Part shown: one piece after another, positions 35,151-47,100 of the stretch | How positions within the stretch are numbered: the stretch's first letter is position 1 | Layout of the letters: the number at the start of each line of letters is the position of its first letter | Origin: Lateolabrax maculatus | Lineage: Eukaryota; Chordata; Actinopteri; Acropomatiformes; Lateolabracidae | Length of the DNA stretch: 64,000 nt | Reading direction: 5' to 3' | NCBI GenBank assembly: GCA_031216445.1 | Contig: CM062197.1 | Span: forward strand, 416,001-480,000 | The notes under the pieces: model-generated | The model's input: only the letters and a program-made list of their open reading frames with translations | Told to the model about the DNA's origin: nothing | Databases searched by the model: none | Program-made: the position numbers and the translations under genes

Positions 35151-35809
35151 ATGCTAAGGCAGTTGTGGCAGAGTCTCAGGCTATGTGTCTAACAGCTATG
35201 TGACACCCATCAGGTGTGACCATGTGCTACGACTGTTGGTCAGCAGTTACAGTAACGGGCCGACTTTACGATTTAGGGATTACAATTTGAAATTCAGTAA
35301 TTACATTACAGTTCCTAATGCCGGTAACGTCATGACGGGAGTTAGATGGACTGTGGACAGACTGCTGTGGGAGGTGTTGGCTTGGCGTGGGGGGGGGTTA
35401 GCCTCTGCTACCTCCAGGTAAGTTGTCTTATTGACTGTGCACATTGTGTCTCGGTTGGTAACCCTTCAGCTCTGCAGCCAGGCTAAGCTCCCGTGGCTGT
35501 CAAACCTTCACACCATAAGGAGCTGTTCTAATACAGGATCTGTGTGCGGAGGCTTTGTAGTTGTTTAAAGGCACCTTCGATGGAGCTGAGCTGAATAACA
35601 CAAGTAATGTAAAGAGTAATGTTGTTACTTTCTCTGCTGAGTAATTAATAAAGTAATGTAACAATAGGTAACTTTTGTCAAGTAACTTGCCCAACACTGG
35701 TCACAGCAGCCTGTGGAAAAGATGAATGCTTCTTTTAGGCTTTTTAATGATCATTATTGTGGTTTTATCTTATATTATTGTTGGTATATTAGTAATTCTG
35801 GTTCTACCA

Positions 35810-35875
35810 TGTAAAGCACTTTGTAACTTTGTTTTACAAAGTGCCGTATGAATGATAAAGTTTATTATCATCATC
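35810..35875 (+). repeat. LINE-like 3' tail
   Basis: gtaaagcactttgtaacttt, tacaaagtgccgtatgaatg and ataaagtttattatcatcat resemble the 3' ends of fish non-LTR retrotransposons. A related phrase occurs at about 53,165-53,215. Confidence 0.55.
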
Positions 35876-36609
35876 GTTTGGATTCTCGATTCACAGACAT
35901 TTAATTATTACCTAAAGACTGAGTTTAGCGTAAACTAATTCAGTTTGAAGGTTGTTTCTGAGTCATGTTATCGTGTAACTGGCGGCCCTGCAGCAGCAGG
36001 CTTTTTGTCTGTTTGGCTCCTCACAGGTCGACGTCTGACCGTCTTCAGGTCGGTTCAGGGTTCGAGGTCTTTCTAACAATATCAAACATCACATCAGAAC
36101 GTACAAACACAGAGCATCGTGTGCAAAACTCTGCACACTGGAACTGTTTGATTATGGATCAGGTGTCCGAAACATTATCAGACGCTGTTCATCAGCAACA
36201 CAAGTGTTTGTCTGTGTTTAAAAGGTTTAAATGTTTTCATGCTCAAACCGTCTCCCATAAAGACAAAGTGTCATCTAGCGTGAACGTGGTGTGTGTTACT
36301 GCTGAACTGGAGGACGGAGAGGAAGTGAAGGGCGGGATGAGGAAAAGAGGAAGAAGAAGAAGAGCGGGTGCTTTAGTTCAGTCTTTAGGAAGTTTTAAAA
36401 ATCCCCCCCCCCCGTTCGATTATTGCAGAGTTTACTTGAAGACAGCGCTTGTAGAAAAAGTAGTTTCAGGTCTATTGGTTCGTTAAGCCCTGCCGCTCGT
36501 CTCGCAGGAGTTTGTTGACTCAGGTGTTGTGTTCAGGTGCTCTCTGTTCATCGGAGTTCTGCTGTATTCAGTCCAGTGAACATGAACGCTCCTCCCTCTG
36601 CCTGCCTGC

Positions 36610-36960
36610 CAAAACATTTTCCTCCATCTTTTCTTCTCTCTTGTTCTTCCCTTTCTCTCCTTCTTTTGTTTCTTTCCCTTCCTTTCCCATCTTATCGACT
36701 CCTCCTTTAATACCTTGTCTCCTTTCCTTTTTTCTTTCCATTTCTCCCTCTTCTTCTTTTCTCCCTCATCAAATGTTCTCTTGTCCTTGTTCTCCTCTCT
36801 TCCTCCTTCCATCTTTCTCTCTTTTCCTCTCTTTCACTTCTCTCACCTTTGCTTTCTCCCATCCATCATGTCTCTTCCCTCCTTTGCTTCCTTGTTTCCT
36901 AACTCCTCCATCTTTTTCTTTCCCCTTTCTTCTTGCCCTCGTCTCCTTCTTTTCTTTCTG
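36610..36960. repeat. 350-bp polypyrimidine tract in gria1 3' UTR
   Basis: More than 85 percent C/T on the + strand by eye (tttctttcccttcctttccc and similar). On the transcribed strand of gria1 it is purine-rich and starts about 55 bp after the stop codon. Both strands show long spurious low-complexity ORFs here (Ser/Phe-rich on +, Lys/Arg/Glu-rich on -). Confidence 0.85.
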
Positions 36961-37014
36961 AACCAGCAGACAGGCAGACAGGAGCGTTCCATCCAATCAG
37001 GAGTCTGGGTTTGA

Positions 37015-37236
37015 TCACATGCCTGTGGAGGACAGTCCCAGGCCGGCAGCTTTGCTCATGCAGGGTAAACCTTGAGCTCCAGCTTTCGGGAAATCGTGCG
37101 CCACCACGCGGCCGTTCTCTCCTCCAAGCCCTGACGCTCCTCCTCCACCGAAACCTCCGGCTGCTCCTCCGCCTCCTCCTCCTCCTCCTGCCATCCCGCC
37201 GAGGCTGGTGCTCATCATGGCGGCGTCGATGAGCTC
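37015..37236 (-). CDS. gria1: gria1 last exon: cytoplasmic tail and stop
   Basis: Acceptor tctgtcttgcag. Encodes ELIDAAMMSTSLGGMAGG, a poly-Gly run from GGA triplets (about 37,160-37,190), GGFGGGGASGLGG, then ENGRVVAHDFPK and LPCMSK, and ends LSSTGM. The last three residues, TGM, fit a class I PDZ ligand, like TGL in mammals. The segment before ENGRVV differs strongly from the mammalian tail, and RNSGAG, the mammalian PKA site, is absent. Confidence 0.95.
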   Translation of the reverse strand, partial: ELIDAAMMSTSLGGMAGGGGGGGGAAGGFGGGGASGLGGENGRVVAHDFPKAGAQGLPCMSKAAGLGLSSTGM

Positions 37237-40200
37237 CTGCAAGACAGAGAAGGAGAGAAAGTAAAGACACATTGATGAACCGACAGTGAAGGTTAGTCAG
37301 GCCAACCTGTTTCTACCTGTCTCACTCTTCTTCTGTCACTCCAAATCTACCTTCTCCACCATCAGTGACCTTTCATGTTGTCCGAGAGGAAGCCATCTTT
37401 GCCTCACGTCTCAGCTGGAAAATACTCTCTTCCTGTATTGAACGTTTACATCGTTTGGAGGTTTTTGTTTGTGTGCTGCTTGGAAAGTGTGTATATATAC
37501 TGTATATGTGTGTTCAGTGTTCACCAGTAGGAAGAAGAGTAAAAGTTGTTTTTGAGTTGCAGAGTAAGTCTCTGTGTGTCTCCTCTCAGTGAAACTAATG
37601 ATGTGGATCCAGAGTTAATATCCTGTATCAGGCCTCTGAGGCTCCCACAATCCCCTCGCCGATTGCTGCTCGGCATCAACAGTCGTCGAGCAGATTGGTA
37701 CAAATAATTCCCAGGTCCTTTACCGCAGCAGCTCCGAAGCTCATGACACCTCGGAGCCGGCGCTCCCACATCTGAAACACCACCTCAGTCAACCTCCAAA
37801 CGCCGCCACCGCCGGGAGGAAGTGCTCCTCGCTCGGCCTCGTCTCTCGTCCAGCACTCTCACTTTGATACAGGGTTTTATTGTCACTGCAGCATCTGTCT
37901 CTGCACAGTCTCTACATGTTGCTGCCTGCCGGCCAAACAGCCAGCTGTTAAAACTCCAGAGTCCTGAACAAAAACTATCCCCATACACAAACTGTCCACA
38001 CGTCCGTCACATACTGTAACCCCTGCTTTTACTGCTTTTCCCTCTGCTACTGCTACGCTACTGCTCTGACTACGGCCACCTTAACATGCAGGCTTTAGGC
38101 TCACAGAGGCTGTAGACTCTTCGTCTTGTTACCGACCTCATGACTCTTCCTCTGTCGCCACACAGACTGTACTTCAGTGTGGAGGCTTTAAGAAAAGCTG
38201 TGACGTGTGATGAACTGCAGCCTGTCAGGGTTTACACTTATATACACTTATATCTTGTCACAGCAGAAACAGGACAGCATGTACATTGTGTTTCAACAGT
38301 CAAACAGTGACAGATGGTAGACTGGCAGATCCCAGAATCACTTCACTTCAGTGTTATAAGAGAACATATTGCAGTAGTTGTGGCTAAGTATCAGTAATAA
38401 ATCGTGGTATATTGCGTGTATTGACTATGAATCCTCTGTGTGCTGCAGTGCTGCTCCGTGTGAATACATCTACCTCTGCAGCAGGTAACTGCAGTGTAAC
38501 CCTGCTCTGCACACTCCTCCATCTGCCCTGACAGATGAAACCCTCCACACATGTTGCGTCACAGCCGCCTGCAGACGCACATGTGAAGAGAATCACAAAG
38601 GTCCAGCAGAGATGACAGTAACAGGCTGCTGCTTCTGCTGTGGAGAAAATGGCTCTAATGACTTGTTTGTTCCTTCTGAGCAGCCCATCAAAGTCTCTGG
38701 CCGCCTGTAACGAGGCGAGTGCAGTTTCATCACATACGGACGCCGGCGATAAAGAGGAGCTGGAGAGCACGGTGTCAGATCAGCAGAGCTCAGCTGGTGT
38801 TGGTGCTGCTGGAGAGAGAAGCTCCGTTCAGATAGAGCTACTTCACAGACAGAGATCCTGACGATGAACCAGGAATCATCTGACAGTGTTTAGGCACAGA
38901 GCCTCGCCTGAAATAAAGACACTTTTTATGGAATTTAATATTAAGCTTTGAGGGGAACAAGCGGAGCGGAGCGGAGGAGCACATTTCAGACTGTCGACTC
39001 ACCTTCATTCTCCTCGACTCGATCCGGGATTTGTAGCAGAACTCAACCAGAGCCACGAGCATGGCCAGCCCCAGACCACCGATCAGGATGTAAAACACTC
39101 CCGCCACGTTGCTCAGACTGAGCGCGCTCGTCTTGTCCTGTCAGCGCAGAGAGGTGGGGTCAGGGACAACCAATCATGGTGCAGACAGTCATGACATCAC
39201 TACAATTAGAAAACTATTTTAAAGCTAAAAAACTAATATCTTTCTAACTAACAAGACACGTTTCCATCTATCAGAGGCTGTGATGAAGGGTCAACAACAC
39301 AATAATGGTTCACATGAACACTTAAAGGGGCACTCCACAGATTTTATGTATCAAGATCAGTTACTTGTCAGCTGTGAAATAGGAGGAAGTGTTGTCAAAG
39401 GTACAAGCTTGTGCACATAAAAACTTAACTACAACTCCCAACGTGCATTTTGGCAGGAAATCCCATCACAGAGCTTCAGCTTCTGTTACACGTGCAAAGT
39501 GTTGAACTCACTGCTGCTCTGAGTCACGCCTCTGATGGGCCGAGGCTCATGGGTATTGTAGTATTTAGAGCCGACAGATTTGTGGGAAACAAAGTTGAAA
39601 TATTTAAAACTGGCGGTCGGAACTTAAACATGTGAGTCCTGAGTTGAAGATATAATTTATTTGACTCTACCAACTTTAATGAAGTGCAGTACTAAATTGG
39701 TGAAGTACCCCTTTAATTTTCTGTCCTATTGATGGTGAAATTACCTTCTCCATTGCCTCAAATCACAGCCTTTGAAGATCCATATTTATATATCTGTCAC
39801 ATGCAACTTCATGCACAGAAACGCAAACAGAGAAAGGTGAAACTAAGAAACAAATGTTAGGCTTAAAAAGCTCTAACTCTGCCTGGTTCACAGTTTATAA
39901 ATAATATAATATTCTTCACAGTAAAATATCACTTCTATCTACTTGACACGTACAAAAGAACTAAAGTTTACTATTAAATCCTCTGAAAACGTTTCCTTCA
40001 GAAAAATGGGGGATGTGATTGGTTGTTGAGTTTCTCATGACATGACAAGTGTTCTTCTGTCACATGCATCACTTGGTTTTTGGTGGGCGTGACTTAGCTT
40101 TCTCATCCAATAGCATGCAGCCTGCTAAAAAAACAAAAATCGAACAGGAGGAAACAGCTCTCATAGTGGGCGGGGCCTCTCTTCAACAGGAAGTGTTGTG

Positions 40201-41145
40201 AAGTTGGGGAGGGCCTATCAGTGGGCCTTCCTCTCCAAACTGTCATGTGAACCTCAGCCAATCAGCTTCTGTGAAATTACACTAAAAGACACTAAAGTCA
40301 GACTGAGATCAAGGTGAACTATTATTATATGTCTTCATTTGTAATATTAGTGTGAATGAATACACGATCGATCAGGATATCAAAAATTGTGATGAAAATG
40401 TTTTTGTAGTTTCCTGTAGTTTACTGATGCTGATAACTTTGAAATTGTTATGTGGATTCTGTCCAGTTCATTGATTAATACACAAAACAATTTTCATTTG
40501 CAGTAACAAAATGATGCTTTAGTGAGATCCTCTGGTTAAGACTTCGGTTAGAGGGACAGAAAGTCCAGACATCAGCCTCGACAGGTCGATCTGTCTGGGT
40601 CGAGTCAACTTCAATCGTTATTTTCTGCACCGGAATCCATCAGAAAACATTTTACATTGCATTTTTTTATTTGTCTGTAGTTTAAAGTGCATTTTGAAAA
40701 ACAAACCTTTTCAGGAATCTATTCTTCAAATATTAGAGACTTGATTATAGTTTACTTTGCATTATGTCATTTGAGTTAACTGTCTTCTTCACAACAGGAT
40801 ACTGTCAAGGCGGCTCTACTAAAATGAGTAAATGTGTATGTAGTACGGTGCATGGAAACGTGTCTCTGCGTGGTTATTTATTTCAGTTTCAGCCTGACTT
40901 CAAGTCTTTCCTCCACACTGGCGACAGACTGACGAACGCTCTCTCACATTTGTTGGTCACGGTCTGTTGCACAGCGAGTTCAGAGGAAACAGGAGGTACA
41001 TGACAGATTGGAGACAAAAACATCAAGTGTTTGTGTGTGAGGGGAGGCGGGGGGGGGGGGGGGGGGGGGGTGAAGCTGGGGTCAATTTCATCAACTGTTG
41101 GTTAGCAGCCATAAACAGAGAGGGGGAGGAAGAAAGTAATAGAGA

Positions 41146-41199
<54 letters not shown>

Positions 41200-44100
41200 A
41201 AAATATGACTTTTTACATCTGACATTATGTAAAAATGTCTGGCTTTAATCTGGAGCTTCTCTTCCAAGCCAGATTTTGATTGCCCCTTAAAAAAAAGTGC
41301 CTGAAAACGTCTTTTTCAGCACTCCAGCACACTGCACAACCAGCAGGAAGCTCTAAAAATATAAATGTAAATGTGGCACCCAAAGGCAGTTGGGATTTGT
41401 GATTAAAAGCGATGTAAAAAGTCAGATTTTCCAGCAGAGCCGCTCACATGTCTGTCTGCGGCTGCTTCCAGTGAACCATGCTGACCGTAGAATATTCTGG
41501 AGAACAGAAAGAAGGCTGAGCAGAGGAAAACCTCTGAAGAATCTGATGGATTACTACTGATCTGGAGACATGAAAACCCCTTATCTCCAAAAAGTCTGCT
41601 TTGTCAGAATCAGTTGAAGTCCGGCTCATTTTTTCATCAATTTGCATAAATTTGACTGAGTCTGTGCAGAGTTTAGAACGAGTTTTTGTGGTAACTTAAG
41701 TTCATGAAGTACACTTGTATTTGGAGTCATGAGGTTTTCACGTGCCGTCAGAATACTTGAATGTGTTGATGTTGGACTGATTTGTCCTCCAGCTCTGCAG
41801 AATGGTCAGCTGAGCGGCAGTGTGACACTCTGAAAACAAAAAGTTCTTCAATAAACCACAAATAAGATTGGACAGCTTGTGATCGAGGCAGATGTTCGTG
41901 CCGGCAGGTACTGACATGGTTCGTGAATTTGAATTTCAAATTTCTGGAAATGGGGAAAAACCTTTAGAACTACAGTTATGTACAGATTAAACAAACGAGA
42001 TTTAAGGTGTTAATCAGTGGTTACCTTTGGACAGAGCCAGGCTAGCTGTTTCCCCTTGTTCCCCCAGTCTTTATGCTAAGCTAAGCTAACTGGCTGTTAG
42101 CTGTAACCTTATATTTAACTGACAGATGTGAGAGTTATATTAATCTTCTCATCTAACTCTTGGTGAGGGAGCAAGTACACATATTTCCCAAAATGTATAT
42201 ATTTATATATATTATATACATTATACATATACAAAATGTATAACCCATTTTCTGAATTTGTATCTGCGTTGGCTTTGAAACTTTAATAAGTTCAGTCAAA
42301 GTATATTTCACAAAAATCATTTTCAGATTGTGACAGCTGAACAAATTTTAAGGTGAGTTCTTAACAAATACAGATAAATTGTGACGGACGCCATCATGGA
42401 CGGAAGGAAAGCAGATTTAACCAGAACTAAAGCTGATCTTCAGTGGAAGCTCTGTTTGCTTTTCTTGGTCACTGGGCCTCAGTTTGTTGTAGCACCACAA
42501 CCTCAAAGGGGACCTTCACAGAGGCCTGAGAAGCTGTCCCACTGCCTTCTCTGGTTCAAAGGTCACTGATAGGTAAGCTGTAACCACACCCACCAGTGAT
42601 GTCACAGGGTACTGACACATCCTCGAGTACCACAGGAGGTCAGCAGAAACTGCTGTTAAAGGCCCCAAAAGCCTGTTTACTCAATCACTTCTCACTCTGT
42701 TTAGGTGCCAAATTAAATTCAGTATCTGGTGGCAGAAACAGCTGTCCAGATAGAGGAACAATTATGATGCTTTTTTAAAATGTCATTACAGGTCCATCCT
42801 CTAATAGGGTCATCGCCTTTGGCTCCAACATTGAACTGACGAACAAATATACGAAGAGAAAGATGATATCTGCAAAGAACTTTTTTTTTTCAGAGTGTAC
42901 CTGCTGAAGTTTGGGATACTGGGCTGTGGGTCTGATGGGGGAAAGGGGTGGGGTAAACCAACACATGACCTCGGGACCAGGCCGAGCGACCTCAAGAACT
43001 GACCTTTCTGCCGGAGTCCTTGTGTCCACACTCCCCCTTGTCATACCACCACTTGTTTTTCAACTTGTCTAAGACGGCTTGTTCATTGAGCTTCAGTACT
43101 GCTAGGTTTACTGGGATTCTTCAAAGAACCATGGGAGGAAGGGAAGGGGAGGGGAGGGGTTGGGAATAACATAAATAACATTATGCACCTCCATGTTATC
43201 TTATGTTATTGTTCAGCTGCACAGCAACAGGGCTGCGGTGGCTACAGCAGCAGCTGCAACGATTTTAGCAAAACTGGCATTTGCAGTACAGATGCTCTGG
43301 TACGCTACAGAGAACACCTCAACAACAACAACAGAAAGAAAAACGGACAAAAAACAGGCACAATCACACAAAACTGTTCTGTAAAATGTCAGCGTCAAAG
43401 TGATATGCATTAATACTCCATCTAGCTTGGTTTGACCTGACTCCCTATGTGCGAGATGTGTATTACTATATCACTTTGGGTAACCGGCAAGAGCTGAAAA
43501 CACTCCGGGATCTTTGGGTTTACTGTGCTCCAAAAACCAGAAAACATGGAAAGTGTATTTTGTGGTGGAGAGAGGTTGAAGGATTGCTGCAGTTTAACAT
43601 TCAGGGGGGTTGGCGTCAACACTGTCCATAAACAAGGAACTAACTCCAGGGGAAAGATGACCTGAGGGGGTATTTTACTTAGCGAGTCAGCTTGGCTTAA
43701 TTCTCTCAGTTTACAGTTATATAAATGATCTTCATGTATAAGCTTTCCTTTGCTGTACATATGCATCTGTACACATAATGCCTGTGTATAATATAAATGT
43801 ACCTGAACCAGTTGCATTAAACAAATATGGTTTTATTAAAGCCAAACTCTTTTCAATATCATTTATATCACGATTTAGCTTGGGTGACTTACCGAAATAA
43901 TAGGTCTTAAATCAGCATTCTTCTTGGGTTGTTCTGAAAAACATTAACTGCTCCTAAGAGCCGCTAGCAGAGCTTCCGTATCCACGGACATTGGTGGGAT
44001 GGATAACTTCACCCACCACGGACTGATCAGGACCCTGTTCCCAAACCACAGCAGTGTTCAAACAAGAATACATCATACCTCACCCCTGAATACTATATCT

Positions 44101-47100
44101 TGTTTTATTGGAGGCATTTCATTTTATTTCATTTTGGATATAAGCTATTACTTTTCTCTCTGCCGTGATTATTTGGAAAAATCTTCTGTGCATTGGTGCT
44201 TCTGTTTGGTTGCGTGCAACGATTGTGTAAACCTGAATTAAATTAACCTGCTGTCTCTTTGAAACTGGATGATCTCTGTTGTAAAGGTTGTACTTAAATC
44301 CTGTTTTGTTAGGAAAGCTTCTGCGTTATTAGTGTGTTTTGTAAAATACCCCCTAGATCAGAAGGTGACAAGTTAGATATTGTCTTCAAGGCCTAGGAGG
44401 GAATCATTTTGATGGATCAAATCACCTCCGATTCCAGAGGTGGATCCAGTGCTGCTACACCTGTGAAAGACACCAAACAGTAGGTCCCCATATAGTTGCA
44501 GCAGTGTCATCCGGAGTGTTTTATGCTTGATATTTAAGTTGTAGGTTGTTGCCGGTTACCCCCCGTGTACCGTTGCCTGTCGTTACCCGTTGGGGGTTAC
44601 GGTGATCTGACCTTGGAGTCCCCTCCCCCGGTGCCGCACTCTCCCTTGTCATACCACCATCTGTTTTTCAATTTGTCCAACAGGCCCTGCTCGTTCAGTT
44701 TTAACACTGCCAAGTTAACAGGGTTTCTACGGGGATGATAGTAATAGGGGATAGAAGGGAACTAGGTGTTAATGAGCAGAGGACTGCCATAGTGAAGATA
44801 GCAACATTATTACATGGATTTACTTATGACAGGCATGTTATTATCGGTGTAATCATAAAATGAATGATTCTTTAAAGGACAGGTTCCCTGCTCTTCAGCC
44901 CAGACCGTGTTATCATGTCATTTCCCATCATTTAAAGTTGTGCAAATCACATCCATGTAGTTTTACTGTGAGATACTCTGCTGCAGCCATTCACCAGGCT
45001 TAAACACCGTCTAATGCCGTAATCATTCAGGCATCATACATAACAAATCTCCTTTTCAACACACAATACTTGTAAATGCTCCATAAATACACTCAGTCAG
45101 ATTGTAGCCAAAAGAAAGAAAGACAATACGACCTGAGAAAATTTCTGGTTTGTGAGCATCTTCAATGATAGAACATGTCAAAGGTGACTGATGACTGTGA
45201 GCTGCGAGCTTCTTAATTCCCAAAAAGAAGACCAGCCATTGTAAGAAACAATTGCTCTATGACAATACCAATGTATGTTTCATGGAGCATAGAAGTAGTT
45301 TTCTGATTGGCATCAGCTGCTTCAGCCACCATCACTGGCTCATACTTCAGCTGCTTGGCTTCCACCTGACCAGTAACATCCAATCATATTGATACAGGTG
45401 TGCGGAGCGGCCATCATAACCCAGCACTAATCACTATCACTCTGCTAATACCCTCATGTTTTTTTTTATTGTTCAGGGAAACAGCCTGAAAAAGCCTCTT
45501 GGAAACATTACTAGTTGGTCTCACCAACAGAAAGGTATGAAACAATGTAGGGGTTGAGTGAGATGCCTGTTGGTGGAGGCATTCGTTCAAGGCAGATTTG
45601 GACATTTGGATCTCAGGGTGAAAAGACCTGTTGCTTGAAGTTCAAAGGTATCAAGTAGATGAAGTTTGACACTCTTCAGCATAGGATTGATGGAGGAAAA
45701 ACTACTCCACTGGCTTGTCGAGCCCAGTGATCAGCTGTAGCAGAAGGGTTCATGTCTCATTATCGAAGCTGTCTGTGAGGAATACTAGTGAAGGAAAACA
45801 GCACGTTAATACGGCCTGGGTTGGAAAACAGCAACGTATCCTATTACTGACTACTGCGCAGCAAACCTCGACTTGCATTAATTCCCATTCACTACCTGAT
45901 AAATAAAGGAGAACAACAGTCAAATGTTTAGACATGAACACCATGTGGAATATAAAATAACATATGGAAGTAACAAGTATGGGTATAATGAAGGGATGCA
46001 GGTGGCAAAATGTATTTTACAGTTGTGTCAATTTCCTACCATGTTGTATTTCCCTACAAAATACACAAATACCCACAAGTTGCCTGTTGTTCCCCTTTAC
46101 ACAACAGTGATGATCAAAGCTATAGAGTGACAGAATGTAGCAGTGAAGTTTCTATGGTGATAGCAAAGAAATATGAATCAATCAAATGCTCAGTGATGAG
46201 TCAACCAGTCATACTTCAGCTTGAAGGGACAATAATTCATGTGATGATAGCAACAGCAAAAGAAGAGTTTTGTTCTAAAGTGCATTATGTACATAAAAAT
46301 ATACAAATTGAAAAACTATTCGGTGTAAAACATGAAAAAGTCCAGTTGAAATGTGAACAAATTAAAAAATAATGTGAATCCAACCACGCTGTTGGAAGAA
46401 ATTTGCATATGTATATCTGTAATTTTAAGAAAATCGAGAACACATTTCATACTGTTCATGTTAAAACTGCATTTCTTGACATGAAGTTGCCATTAAACTT
46501 TGGTCTTAATAGTGCAGTGTTCCTGGTTACAGTCAGTTCAGCGTCAATGCTGTAAAGTCAATAAGTTAGTAATAATTTGGCCTTTATCTGGTTTATCTCA
46601 CCTAGACAGGACCTAAAGACACCCATTCTGATGTTGTTACTTATTTGTTTTAATCAATCAATCAGAAAATGTATCAATGTCCCTTTGGAACAATACTCTC
46701 CAAATGATCCACATAGCACAGTAACACAGTCATGGAAGTCTTAGCCACAGTGATTGTGCACACAGAGCAGATACAGCAGCTACATGAGGGGGAACCATGA
46801 TGGAGGTTTATCAGTGGAAGTGATGAGATGAAGCGGGCGACCTGGCAGATGTTAGTACTGAGAGACGGTCAACCCAGAGACAGAGTCAGAGTCTGTTCAA
46901 GTGGGACTAGTGAGCTGTGTTTATCTGGTGATTATCCAGTACGCTCAGCATTCAAGTAGTTTAACACAACTGCGTTGCTAAGCAACTGATCACAAAAACT
47001 GACTGCTTGGTGAATGATTTTGCGCTTTCTGCATCTGCAGCTCCACACGAGCAAGAAAACAGCAGGCAACAAAGGCTGACTTCCACGGCTCTGCTTTTCC

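Larger units (their letters stand above)
31929..36609. other. intergenic region between the TG minisatellite and gria1
   Basis: No gene recognised. The part at 31,930-32,420 looks non-repetitive. A C13 run sits at 33,070-33,082. Related repeat blocks (ggatttccgacttcgtaaag; gaagtcgagattttccg) lie at about 33,085-33,140 and 34,765-35,150. GCTAAGCTAAGC fragments are at about 34,438 and 34,560, and a LINE-like tail at about 35,810-35,875. The gria1 3' UTR may extend into this region, as gria mRNAs often have long 3' UTRs. Confidence 0.55.
39138..43003 (-). other. gria1 intron between flip exon and M4 exon
   Basis: 3.9 kb without a recognisable exon. It contains a 22-G run (41,049-41,070), (GA)n (41,137-41,195) and a GCTAAGCTAAGC repeat (42,030-42,200). 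Confidence 0.6.

Noticed and set aside
36483..36996. Lys/Arg/Glu-rich ORFs on the - strand and Ser/Phe-rich ORFs on the + strand
   Set aside because: They come from one polypyrimidine/polypurine tract and have no domain.
37237..39002. Search for a second GluA1 tail exon encoding the mammalian GFCLIPQQ segment
   Set aside because: No such sequence was recognised. A strongly diverged exon cannot be excluded.
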